Below are positions 40,374-48,830 of a stretch of DNA of 64,000 nucleotides, in pieces; positions within the stretch are counted from its first letter, which is position 1, and the number at the start of each line of letters is the position of its first letter. The stretch covers positions 24,563-88,562 of the forward strand of contig SFIS01000003.1 in the NCBI GenBank assembly GCA_004555245.1, read 5' to 3'. A program made the position numbers and the translations under genes. Origin of the DNA: Bacteroidales bacterium (GTDB lineage Bacteria; Bacteroidota; Bacteroidia; Bacteroidales; Bacteroidaceae). A model generated the notes under the pieces. It worked only from the letters and a program-made list of their open reading frames with translations. It ran no database searches and was not told the DNA's origin.

Positions 40374-43238
40374 TTACTTTCCGCCCAGTTTCTCCTTTAG
40401 ATATTGTCCCGTTATGCTTTTCCTGCATTCCGCAACATCCTCCGGCGTGCCTGTGCATACAATGTCTCCGCCCTTGTCTCCACCTTCCGGCCCGATGTCG
40501 ATGATGTGGTCGGCACACTTTATGACATCGAGGTTATGTTCGATGATGAGAATGGTGTGGCCTCGTTTGATGAGTGAGTTGAACGCGTCGAGCAGGCGTC
40601 TGATGTCGTGGAAATGAAGTCCTGTTGTCGGCTCGTCGAAGATGAAGAGGGTAGGGGACTGCTTTTCCTGACCAATGAAGTACGCCAGTTTCACACGCTG
40701 GTTCTCCCCTCCGGACAATGTTGACGAGCTTTGCCCGAGTTTTATGTATCCCAGTCCCACATCCTGCAACGGTCGCAGCCTCTCGATGATGGTTTTCTCT
40801 ATGCATTGTCTTGATGCGGATTTCTCATTCATCCCTTCCGAGAAGAACTCGATGGCCTGGTTGATGGTCATGTCAATGATGTCGTAGATGTTCTTTCCGC
40901 GGTACTTGACCTCAAGGATGTCACGTTTGAATCGTTTTCCGTGACAAGCCTCGCATACAAGTTCAAGGTCTGCCATGAACTGCATTTCGACTATTGTTAT
41001 GCCGGTTCCTTTGCATTCGTCGCATCGTCCGCCGTCGGTGTTGAACGAGAAGTGCTGCGCCGTGAATCCCATCTGCTTCGCCAGTTGCTGTTCAGCCATG
41101 AGGCTTCTGATAGCGTCGTATGCCTTGACGTATGTTGCCGGGTTCGATCGTGTAGATTTTCCGATAGGATTCTGATCTACAAACTCGATGTTCTTTATCT
41201 CCGCCACGTCGCCGTCCAGTCCTCCGTAGAGCCCCGGTGCGTCGCACGCCTCGCCGAGAGTTCGTTTCAGTGCAGGATACAGGATGCCTTTTATGAGGGA
41301 TGATTTGCCGGACCCCGAGACACCTGTCACTACCGTCATGACGTTTAGCGGAATCTTCACGTCCGTTCCCTTGAGGTTGTTGTGTCGTGGCGACTTGATT
41401 GTTATCGCCCTGTTCCATTGTCTTCTTGAAGCAGGCACGTCTATCGTCTCCGTGTGTGTGAGGTAGCTGACAGTGTGGCTGTAGGGATATTTCTGCAGTG
41501 CGTCTGCTGTTATCTCGTCTGCCGAGCCTTGGAAGACGATCTCTCCTCCATGTCTTCCCGCATCGGGACCGACGTCAATGAGATAGTCTGCTGCACGCAT
41601 TATCTCCTCGTCATGTTCTACGACAACCACTGTGTTGCCAATCTCCTTGAGTTGTTTCAGCACCGCAATCAGCCGTTGTGTGTCTCGTGAATGCAGTCCT
41701 ATTGAGGGTTCGTCAAGAATATAGAGTGACCCTATGAGTGACGACCCGAGGCTTGTACACAGATTGATACGTTGTGATTCGCCGCCAGAGAGTGAGTTTG
41801 ACGGGCGGTTAAGCGTAAGGTATCCCAGTCCGACATTGAGCAGGAACTGCAGCCGGCTGTTTATTTCCGTCAGCAAGCGTTTCGCTATTCTCTGTTCCTG
41901 TTCTGTGAGTTGTATGTGTGCGAACCAGTCGTGCAGCTCCTCAACCGGCATTTCCACAAGTTGTGTTATAGTCTTTCCGCCGATGCCGTTCTCGTCCGCA
42001 CCTATCCTGACGTATGTCGCTTCCTTTCTTAGTCTAGTTCCATGACAGACCGGGCAAACCGTCTTGCCTCTGTATCTTGACAACATCACGCGGTATTGAA
42101 TCTTGTACTGGTTTTCGGACAGCATACGGAAGAACTCGTCAATCGACACTTTCTCGTGCGGGTCAGTATGTTCTTCGCTTGGCAGTCCGTGCCACAACCA
42201 CGCCTTATGCTCTTCAGAGAGGTTGTAGTATGGCTCAAAGATAGGGAAGTTGTCTTTCTGTGCCCTTCTGACGAACTCGTCTTTCCAGACGCTCATCTTT
42301 TCTCCGTGCCAGCATTGTACACATCCCTGATGCACGGAAAGTGAGGGATTGGGTATGACAAGCGCTTCGTCAATGCCGATGATACGTCCGAAGCCCTCGC
42401 ATTTTGGACAGGCTCCAACCGGCGAGTTGAACGCGAAGAGGTTGTCTGACGGCGTTTCGAATGTCATGCCGTCTGCTTCAAACCTTGTCGAGAAGCCACG
42501 TTCAATCCTCGACGGCATGATGACGATGCTGCAAGTGCCGTGTCCTTCGTAGAGAGCCGTTTCGAGCGAGTCGGTCAGACGTGACAGGTAGTCCTTTGAG
42601 TCTGCAACACTGAGGCGGTCGATGAGTAGATGCAGCTCGTCGATTCTGATATCATGCTTCTCGTCGTCGTAGAACGGTGCCTCTTCGATACGCATCATCT
42701 CGCCGTGATAGTAGAGGCGTGAATAGCCAGCCTGGACCGACATCTGCAGCTGTCTTTGCAGCGTCCTGCCTTCCGGGAGGCACAGCGGCGACGTTATGAT
42801 GAACTTCGTGCCCTGCTGATAAGTCTGTATGTAGGCTATTATGTCCTCAACCGTGTGTTTCTTCACCTCTTGTCCGCTGACGGGAGAGAACGTGCGTCCG
42901 ATTCGTGCGAAGAGCAGGCGGAGATACTCGTAAATCTCCGTCGTCGTGCCGACGGTAGAGCGTGGGTTTCGTGATATGACTTTCTGCTCGATTGCTATTG
43001 CCGGCGGCAGGCCTTTTATGAAGTCACACTGCGGTTTTGACATCCTTCCGAGGAACTGCCGTGCGTAGCTTGACAGCGATTCTACATAACGCCTTTGTCC
43101 TTCCGCATACAGCGTGTCGAATGCCAACGATGATTTTCCGGAGCCGGAAACTCCAGCCACGACAATGAATTTGTTGCGTGGGATGCTTAGTGAAATGTCT
43201 TTCAGGTTGTTTACCTTTGCGTGGCTTATCTCAATCAT
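40374..43238 (-). CDS. uvrA: Excinuclease ABC subunit UvrA
   Basis: Damage-sensing ATPase of nucleotide excision repair. The 954-residue protein has two ABC ATPase modules: Walker A GVSGSGKSS twice, signatures LSGGESQRINL and LSGGENQRVKL, and Walker B ILDEPSIGL and IFDEPTTGL. Zinc-binding cysteine sets include CPKCEGFG and CDECKGTG with CEACHGKRF. UvrA paralogues are common in Bacteroidota, so this may be one of two. It is transcribed away from the repeat-rich spacer at 43.3 kb. Confidence 0.97.
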   Translation of the reverse strand: MIEISHAKVNNLKDISLSIPRNKFIVVAGVSGSGKSSLAFDTLYAEGQRRYVESLSSYARQFLGRMSKPQCDFIKGLPPAIAIEQKVISRNPRSTVGTTTEIYEYLRLLFARIGRTFSPVSGQEVKKHTVEDIIAYIQTYQQGTKFIITSPLCLPEGRTLQRQLQMSVQAGYSRLYYHGEMMRIEEAPFYDDEKHDIRIDELHLLIDRLSVADSKDYLSRLTDSLETALYEGHGTCSIVIMPSRIERGFSTRFEADGMTFETPSDNLFAFNSPVGACPKCEGFGRIIGIDEALVIPNPSLSVHQGCVQCWHGEKMSVWKDEFVRRAQKDNFPIFEPYYNLSEEHKAWLWHGLPSEEHTDPHEKVSIDEFFRMLSENQYKIQYRVMLSRYRGKTVCPVCHGTRLRKEATYVRIGADENGIGGKTITQLVEMPVEELHDWFAHIQLTEQEQRIAKRLLTEINSRLQFLLNVGLGYLTLNRPSNSLSGGESQRINLCTSLGSSLIGSLYILDEPSIGLHSRDTQRLIAVLKQLKEIGNTVVVVEHDEEIMRAADYLIDVGPDAGRHGGEIVFQGSADEITADALQKYPYSHTVSYLTHTETIDVPASRRQWNRAITIKSPRHNNLKGTDVKIPLNVMTVVTGVSGSGKSSLIKGILYPALKRTLGEACDAPGLYGGLDGDVAEIKNIEFVDQNPIGKSTRSNPATYVKAYDAIRSLMAEQQLAKQMGFTAQHFSFNTDGGRCDECKGTGITIVEMQFMADLELVCEACHGKRFKRDILEVKYRGKNIYDIIDMTINQAIEFFSEGMNEKSASRQCIEKTIIERLRPLQDVGLGYIKLGQSSSTLSGGENQRVKLAYFIGQEKQSPTLFIFDEPTTGLHFHDIRRLLDAFNSLIKRGHTILIIEHNLDVIKCADHIIDIGPEGGDKGGDIVCTGTPEDVAECRKSITGQYLKEKLGGK

Positions 43239-43583
43239 TTTTCGTGCAGATGACTTTAATCATTTACTCAGGTTTCGTATGTCTGTGGCATACTGTCAGC
43301 AAACAAGCGGACGTTATTTTTACGACAACGGAGACAACAATGACAACGGGAAGAACTGGCGCAACGGTTTATGTCACGGGGTGACATACAACTAAGACAA
43401 CAAGATTACTGTTGTCAACTTGTTTGTCTTCGCAAGTTCAAGGAAACTACTCGTCAGCTTGACAACAGAACAGATCCAACTTGTCAGCCTGTCAACTCGT
43501 CAACTCTTTAACAGTTCGCAAGTTATCAACATTGCGAAATCTGAAACATTTATCCGAAGCAGCATGCCATGTCTGTCATCGAA
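43239..43583. other. Repeat-bearing spacer between hisB and uvrA
   Basis: About 345 bp without a credible gene. It contains copy B of the palindromic dispersed repeat (43322-43414), and then a run of GTCAGCTTGACAAC, GTCAGCCTGTCAACTCGTCAA strings (43457-43505) related to the GTCAACT repeats seen at 15.4 and 32.7 kb. No clear uvrA promoter was identified. Confidence 0.6.
43322..43414 (-). repeat. Palindromic dispersed repeat, copy B
   Basis: About 93 bp, inverted relative to copies A (24014) and C (51322). Read on the minus strand it runs from CAACAGTAATCTTGTTGTC to GTTGTCGT. The central hairpin is ATGTCAC-CCC-GTGACAT (43371-43387). Confidence 0.85.
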
Positions 43584-44663
43584 TCAGAGCATGCCCTTTG
43601 TCGAAGGCAGTTCAAACTTGTATATGTCTCGTTTTACAGCCATTTTCAGTGCTCTTGCCAGAGCCTTGAAAATGCCTTCAATCTTGTGGTGTTCGTTGTC
43701 TCCTTCCGCTTTGATGTTCAGGTTCATTCTTGCGGCGTCAGAAAGCGACTTGAAGAAATGCAGGAACATCTCTGTAGGCATGTCTCCCACCATCTCTCTG
43801 CGGAACTCTGCATCCCAAACGAGCCATGGCCTGCCTCCGAAGTCCAGCGCCACGGAGCACAGACAGTCGTCCATAGGCAGGCAGTATCCGTATCTCTCGA
43901 TGCCTCGTTTGTCTCCGAGAGCCTTTGCTATACATTCTCCGATGGCTATCGCCGTGTCTTCGATGGTGTGATGTTCGTCAACGTGAAGGTCGCCGCGGGT
44001 TTGTATTTCGAGGTCAATCATGCCGTGTTTCGCTATCTGTTCGAGCATGTGGTCGAAGAATCCCAGTCCGGTGCTGACCTTGCACACTCCCTTGCCGTCG
44101 AGGTTCATCCTGACGTAGATATCAGTCTCTTTCGTAGTGCGCTTTACCTCGGCGATGCGTTCTCCTGCAAAGAGAATCTCGCTTATCCTGTCCCATGACA
44201 TGCCGTTGTTGCTCTCGTCGCCCACGATGAGAGCCTTGCATCCGAGGTTCTCCGCAAGTTGGCGGTCAGTCTCCCTGTCTCCTATGACATAGCTGTTTGC
44301 CAGGTCATATTCCGGGTTGTCTATGTATTGCGTCAGCATGGCGGTCCCCGGCTTTCTGTAAGGACTGTTGTCTTCGGGGAAGTGTCTGTCGATAAGTATG
44401 TTGTCGAATGTTATGCCCTCTCCCTCCAGAGTTTGGAGTATGAAGTTGTGCACCGGCCAGAATGTTTCTTCCGGAAACGAGGCAGTGCCCAGTCCGTCCT
44501 GATTGCTCACCATGACAAACTCGAAGTCGAGATGCTGTCTTATGAACGAGAGGTTTTTCATCATGCGCTTGACGAACCTGAGTTTCCCGAAGGCGTCAAT
44601 CTGCTCGTCTTCCGGTTCGTATATCAGTGTTCCGTCTCTGTCGATAAACAATACTCTTTTCAT
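43584..44663 (-). CDS. hisB: Bifunctional histidinol-phosphatase / imidazoleglycerol-phosphate dehydratase
   Basis: Carries out two steps of histidine synthesis. The 359-residue protein has an N-terminal HAD phosphatase ([12 protein letters not shown], residues 5-16; about 1-165) and a C-terminal dehydratase domain (about 170-359) with metal-binding [11 protein letters not shown] and [12 protein letters not shown]. The bifunctional form is typical of Bacteroidota and enterics. It is not next to other his genes here: a broken dapA lies upstream and uvrA downstream, so it is transcribed on its own or after dapA. Confidence 0.95.
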   Translation of the reverse strand: MKRVLFIDRDGTLIYEPEDEQIDAFGKLRFVKRMMKNLSFIRQHLDFEFVMVSNQDGLGTASFPEETFWPVHNFILQTLEGEGITFDNILIDRHFPEDNSPYRKPGTAMLTQYIDNPEYDLANSYVIGDRETDRQLAENLGCKALIVGDESNNGMSWDRISEILFAGERIAEVKRTTKETDIYVRMNLDGKGVCKVSTGLGFFDHMLEQIAKHGMIDLEIQTRGDLHVDEHHTIEDTAIAIGECIAKALGDKRGIERYGYCLPMDDCLCSVALDFGGRPWLVWDAEFRREMVGDMPTEMFLHFFKSLSDAARMNLNIKAEGDNEHHKIEGIFKALARALKMAVKRDIYKFELPSTKGML

Positions 44664-44700
44664 TTTCAGTCTTTTTTCCTTTGTTTCGATATGTTACAAT

Positions 44701-44769
44701 ATTCCCCTAAAAGACAGTCTTGCCTGGCGGCGTCATGGCATAGCTGCCTTTTCTGTCTTTTAGGGGAAT
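44701..44769. repeat. Perfect 17-bp inverted repeat between dapA and hisB
   Basis: ATTCCCCTAAAAGACAG (44701-44717) and its exact complement CTGTCTTTTAGGGGAAT (44753-44769) enclose 35 nt. No T-run follows on either strand, so an ordinary terminator is unlikely; a small transposable-element relic or an mRNA hairpin are alternatives. Confidence 0.85.
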
Positions 44770-44785
44770 TGTCGTCTATGTGTCT

Positions 44786-45638
44786 TTATAGTTTCAGGTC
44801 TTTCAGAATCTGTGACATCTTCTGCACCGTAGCCACCCTTGTCGGCACGAGCGGCAGTCTGAGGATGTTGTTTATGAATCCCATCTCATGCAGCAGTGCC
44901 TTCACTCCGGCCGGGTTTCCATCTACAAAGAGCAGGCTGTAGAGGTCTGTGAACTTATGGTGAATCTTCACGGCGGCTTCAAACTCTCCCCTCTGTTCGA
45001 GGCGTATCATTCTTGAGAACTCTTTCGGCAGTGCGTTGCCGATGACAGATATTACGCCTTCCGCGCCGCACGCAATCATCGGATATGTTAGCGAATCGTC
45101 TCAGTATTTCGTCCACCTGTTCAAGGTTTCCGCTTGCTTCCTTCACCGCCACTATGTTCTGGCAATCTTTAGCGAGGCGCACCGTAGTTTCCGGCTTCAT
45201 GTTGATGCCGGTACGTCCCGGCACGTTGTATAGAATTACGGGCAGTTTCGTTGCTCCGGCGATGGCTTTGAAGTGTTGGTAGAGTCCTTCCTGCGACGGT
45301 TTGTTGTAGTATGGGCAAACGCTGAGAATGCCGTCGATGCCTTTGAAGTCTCCCGTCTTCAGCTCTTCTACGACGGCAGCGGTGTTGTTTCCGCCGCATC
45401 CGACGACGACAGGCAGCCTGCCCTTGACGAGACTTACGATGAAGTCTTTTATTTTCAGACGTTCTTCTTTCGAGAGACAAGGTGTCTCGCCTGTTGTGGC
45501 GAGGATGCAGAGGAAGTCGGCTCCGTTCTCGATTTGATATTCAACAAGTCTTTGTAGAGCCTCATAATCCACCTCACCCTGTTCGGTGAAAGGTGTGATG
45601 AGTGCGATGCCGAGGCCGCGGAATATGTTTTGCTTCAT
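44786..45638 (-). pseudogene. dapA: Dihydrodipicolinate synthase, disrupted
   Basis: DapA makes 4-hydroxy-tetrahydrodipicolinate for lysine and peptidoglycan diaminopimelate. The N-terminal part (45638 down to about 45102: MKQNIFRGLG to GNLEQVDEIL) and the C-terminal part (about 45100 down to 44786: DDSLTYPMIACGAEGVISVI to the end) are in different frames. Key residues are present (TTGETPCL; Y in ILYNVPGRTG; Schiff-base K in AVKEASGN). At the junction about 14 residues expected in the family are missing, so this looks like a frame-changing deletion of about 40 bp rather than a single-base error. A natural loss or an assembly fault are both possible. Confidence 0.85.
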
Positions 45639-45664
45639 AAGAGTGTTACGGTAGATGATGGCAG

Positions 45665-45716
45665 AATGAGATGTTGCCGGCGTTATATATATAATAATGT
45701 GTCGTCACATCTCATT
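45665..45716. repeat. Inverted repeat between oadB and dapA
   Basis: AATGAGATGT (45665-45674) and ACATCTCATT (45707-45716), with an AT-rich loop and an inner TGTG/CACA pairing. It lies between two co-directional minus-strand genes; without a T-run it is at best a weak terminator. Confidence 0.5.
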
Positions 45717-45749
45717 TCGCCACCGGTATTGTGTTGTGTCAGATTGTCG

Positions 45750-46910
45750 TTATGATAGGAAGCCGAGCAGCGCACCGGCAGCAACGGCAGAGCCAATCAC
45801 ACCGGCTACGTTCGGTCCCATGGCGTGCATGAGCAGGAAGTTCTTCCTGTCGTATTCCAGACCGATATTGTTTGAGATACGGGCCGACATTGGGACGGCG
45901 CTGACGCCAGCGTTTCCGATGAGCGGATTGATTTTCTTATGCTCCGGCAAGAAGAGGTTGAGGAGTTTGACGAAGCAAACGCCCGAGCACGTAGCCACCA
46001 CGAAAGCGCAGGCACCGAGGAAGAAGATGAAGATTGTCTTTATGGTGAGGAACTCGCTTGCCTGTGTCGAACATCCCACTGTGAGGCCGAGCAGCATGAC
46101 GACGATGTCGTTGAGAGCCGATCCGGCAGTCTTTGCCAGACGTGTGGTCTTGCCGGATTCTTTCAGCAGGTTGCCGAAGAAGAGCATACCGAGGAGCGGC
46201 ATGCCGGATGGCACGATGAATGTAGTGATGAGCAGTCCGATGATGGGGAAGAGAATGCGTTCAGTCTGCGACACCTGTCTTGAAGGCTTCATGTGTATGA
46301 GACGCTCTTTCTTTGTAGTGAGCAGGCGCATGAGCGGCGGCTGTATTACCGGCACGAGAGCCATGTACGAGTATGCGCATACCGCTATCGCGCCCATGAG
46401 GTTGGGGCACAGCTTAGAGCTGAGGAAGATGGCGGTAGGTCCGTCAGCGCCGCCGATGATGGCGATGCCTGCCGCCTGGTTGGGTTCGAAGCCCAGCGCA
46501 AGGGCAGTCATGTATGCGCCGAAGATGCCGAACTGTGCGGCAGCGCCGATAAGCACGAGCTTCGGGTTGGCTATCAGCGCCGTAAAGTCTGTCATCGCGC
46601 CGATGCCGAGGAAGACGAGCGGCGGATACCATCCCAGCTTCACGCCCTGATAGAAGATGTTCAGCACGGAGTTGTCTTCATACAGACCTATTTCCAGTCC
46701 GGCATCTCCCTTGAACGGGATGTTGCCGAGAATGATGCCCAGACCTATCGGTACGAGCAAGAGCGGCTCAAAGTCTTTCTTTATGGCAAGCCAGATGAAG
46801 AATATGCCGACAACAATCATTATCAGGTTTCCGATTTCGGCGTTGGCAAAGCCGGTGTATGTGAGGAAATCGAAGAAGTTGTCTCGAAGGAAATTTAAGA
46901 ATGTGTCCAT
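45750..46910 (-). CDS. oadB: Sodium-pumping decarboxylase beta subunit
   Basis: Membrane subunit of the methylmalonyl-CoA/oxaloacetate decarboxylase family that decarboxylates carboxybiotin and exports Na+. The 386-residue protein has about nine to ten membrane segments and the family motifs GIGAMTDFTALIANP, GGADGPTAIF (the DGPT Asp is needed for Na+ transport), and NAGVSAVPMSAR. In this organism methylmalonyl-CoA is the likely substrate given mutAB nearby. Upstream (minus strand) are the biotin carrier and gamma subunit, with a 328-bp gap that contains its own promoter-like element. Confidence 0.94.
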   Translation of the reverse strand: MDTFLNFLRDNFFDFLTYTGFANAEIGNLIMIVVGIFFIWLAIKKDFEPLLLVPIGLGIILGNIPFKGDAGLEIGLYEDNSVLNIFYQGVKLGWYPPLVFLGIGAMTDFTALIANPKLVLIGAAAQFGIFGAYMTALALGFEPNQAAGIAIIGGADGPTAIFLSSKLCPNLMGAIAVCAYSYMALVPVIQPPLMRLLTTKKERLIHMKPSRQVSQTERILFPIIGLLITTFIVPSGMPLLGMLFFGNLLKESGKTTRLAKTAGSALNDIVVMLLGLTVGCSTQASEFLTIKTIFIFFLGACAFVVATCSGVCFVKLLNLFLPEHKKINPLIGNAGVSAVPMSARISNNIGLEYDRKNFLLMHAMGPNVAGVIGSAVAAGALLGFLS

Positions 46911-47238
46911 TGTATTGATATTCTAAGTAGGTGTGCAAAATTATTTTTATAATTATTGTATTGATTAGTGATGCAGATAATGCGCAGTAGGCGGTGCAAG
47001 GATTATATATATAATTTTGTACACCTACTTATTGGGCAAGCGACACTGTCCGAACGCGTCCCCGTTCTTCCTGCTGTGTGTCGTGTTTTCCCTGCCGTCT
47101 TGTTGTTTTCTTTGTGTTCGAGTGCGATGCCGTTGTTGTTGTCCTGGCCCGTAGGCGTTACATTCCTGCGGTGCCATTCAGCCTTTCGCTCTCACAGGTG
47201 TGAATTGTTTTGGATGCGGTTTTGTAGAGGCTAAGTCC
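46911..47238. other. Spacer between biotin carrier gene and oadB
   Basis: About 328 bp. The half next to oadB holds the repeated AGTAGG-GTGCAA-ATTAT motif and inverted repeat (46924-47031). The other half (47032-47238) shows nothing recognisable; the open frame across it reads as non-protein-like. Confidence 0.5.
46924..47031. promoter_or_regulatory. Inverted repeat carrying outward -7 elements upstream of oadB
   Basis: TAAGTAGGTGTGCAAAATTA (46924-46943) is repeated in inverse orientation at 47012-47031 with one difference. Each arm contains TAATTTTG reading outward, so the left arm could start oadB transcription 26 bp before its ATG. A third, less perfect copy in direct orientation (AGTAGGCGGTGCAAGGATTA) lies at 46986-47005. 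This could be an operator set or a small mobile-element relic. Confidence 0.6.
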
Positions 47239-47694
47239 TCATGCTATGGTGACGAGTAGCGAGCCTTCCATTACCGAATCGCCTATCTTCACCATCACAG
47301 AAGTTATTTCTCCGTCGTTCTCCGCCTCGATGTTGTTCTGCATCTTCATTGCTTCGAGCACGAGGATGGTGTCTCCCGCCTTCACCTTGTCTCCTACCTT
47401 CACCTTTATGTCGGTTATAGTGCCCGGCAGCGGAGCCTCAATCTTTGCGCCTGCGCCCGGAGCGGCGGCGGGTGTGGCAGCCGGAGCCGCTGCCGGAGCC
47501 TGTGCCGGAGCCGCCGCCGGTTTTGGTGCCGGTGCTGTCACCTGTTTGATAGGACGCGATGTAGGTTTGAGAGCCTGTTTGAGTTCGACTTCAAATGCCG
47601 CTCCGTTGACTGTCACTTTTGCTATGTTGTCTTCAACCTCGAGGATTTCAACTTCATAGTCTGTTCCTTCTACTGTATATTGATACTTTGCCAT
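47239..47694 (-). CDS. Biotin carrier subunit of the decarboxylase
   Basis: Carries carboxybiotin between the alpha (transferase) and beta (decarboxylase) subunits. The 151-residue protein has an N-terminal beta-rich part, an Ala/Pro hinge (about 55-80), and a biotinyl domain with EAMKM, the modified lysine being K117. It starts 120 bp after the gamma subunit gene, in the order expected for the Bacteroidota methylmalonyl-CoA decarboxylase cluster. Confidence 0.93.
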   Translation of the reverse strand: MAKYQYTVEGTDYEVEILEVEDNIAKVTVNGAAFEVELKQALKPTSRPIKQVTAPAPKPAAAPAQAPAAAPAATPAAAPGAGAKIEAPLPGTITDIKVKVGDKVKAGDTILVLEAMKMQNNIEAENDGEITSVMVKIGDSVMEGSLLVTIA

Positions 47695-47814
47695 AATTGC
47701 TTTGTGTCTTTATGTGGTGAATTCTTTGTTGCTGTTTTTCTTCCGGCGTTGTCTTGTCCGCCTTCCGTTTTGTGTTTCTTTTCCGGGGTGTTTGTCTTTC
47801 CGTATTTGTGACCT

Positions 47815-48762
47815 TTATTTTATCAGGTTGTTCCAGTTGGTCTGTTTCGGCTTTATGGTTATTATGCCTGATTCCACATCGTGAACATCGTCCTGATACT
47901 GTTTCAGGGCCATCGAGATGACTGCGATATACACCTTCTTGTCGATGCCCTTAGTCTTCAGTCCGTCTTTCAGTATAGTTGCCGACGTATCGATGACGTC
48001 ATCCACCGCCTTTACGGTCTTTGTCACCGGTTTGAACGGATGTTTGTATGCGATTTTCTTCGCCGTGTTCATGTGGTCCATGAGCAGTCCGAGCAGCCTG
48101 AAGAAGATGTAGAGCAGTGCGAGGCACGCGAACACCGTTCCCATGGCGAGTATAGTGATGGCGAAGCCGTTGGGGTCTTCGGCCTTTGTCCTTGCAATCT
48201 TGTTGTTTACGATAGGAGTGTTTGCCGTGTTGGGTGTGGCACGTTCTGCGTTGCGCACTTCCCATACGCTGCTGTTGTCCGCCTGTCGTGCGTAGCACTG
48301 GTTTTCTTTCAGTGCGGGCACGGAGATAGAGTCGATGAGGTCGATGCCGTTGCCGTCATAGATAGCCACCCATACCGGCTCGCCCGGTTTCACTTGTGCC
48401 GTGATGTGCAGCGACCCGTTGTTAGGGTTTCCGTTACAGAAGAAGATCAGGTGCTGGTTTCCGGCAAGCACGGTTCTCGGCTCGTTGTTCGGAATGACAG
48501 ACATCATCTTCTGTCTTTCCGGTGCGCTCAGCTTTTTGTTCAGTACATCCCTGTTTGTCGTGATATACATTCCACGGATGTTGTACGTTGTGAATGATGA
48601 GTTGCAGAGCTCAATCCAAGCCGCGTTGTTCCCATATTCATCCTCGATGCTTGCAGTGTTGTTTGTCATCACCTCGTTGATGTGGATGTTCTTGGCGCCT
48701 TGTGCCGAAGCCTCCAGAGCAGTGAGAGCAAACAATGCGAGCAGGTATGCGATTTTTTTCAT
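47815..48762 (-). CDS. Decarboxylase gamma subunit (OadG) with lamin-tail domain
   Basis: Small-subunit homologue that holds the decarboxylase complex together, here 315 residues because of extra domains. It begins with a signal peptide (about 1-20), then a lamin-tail domain (INEVMTNNTASIEDEYG, AAWIELCN; about 28-150), one membrane helix in the middle (FAITILAMGTVFACLALLYIFF, an OadG hallmark), and a cytoplasmic tail. The LTD would be periplasmic, which suggests envelope contact. It is the first of the three decarboxylase genes; the alpha subunit is not in this window. Confidence 0.85.
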   Translation of the reverse strand: MKKIAYLLALFALTALEASAQGAKNIHINEVMTNNTASIEDEYGNNAAWIELCNSSFTTYNIRGMYITTNRDVLNKKLSAPERQKMMSVIPNNEPRTVLAGNQHLIFFCNGNPNNGSLHITAQVKPGEPVWVAIYDGNGIDLIDSISVPALKENQCYARQADNSSVWEVRNAERATPNTANTPIVNNKIARTKAEDPNGFAITILAMGTVFACLALLYIFFRLLGLLMDHMNTAKKIAYKHPFKPVTKTVKAVDDVIDTSATILKDGLKTKGIDKKVYIAVISMALKQYQDDVHDVESGIITIKPKQTNWNNLIK

Positions 48763-48830
48763 GTTATTATAAATGGTGTTTTATATGTTTGTTTCGTCAG
48801 TGAGTCATGTTCTTCAGACATCTCCGCGTC

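Noticed and set aside
39855..40420. Fluoride riboswitch for crcB
   Set aside because: The short gap between uvrA and crcB does not show a recognisable fluoride aptamer; not reported.
46968..47234. 88-codon frame in the spacer upstream of oadB
   Set aside because: Starts inside the inverted-repeat element and reads as non-protein-like; no homologous features recognised.
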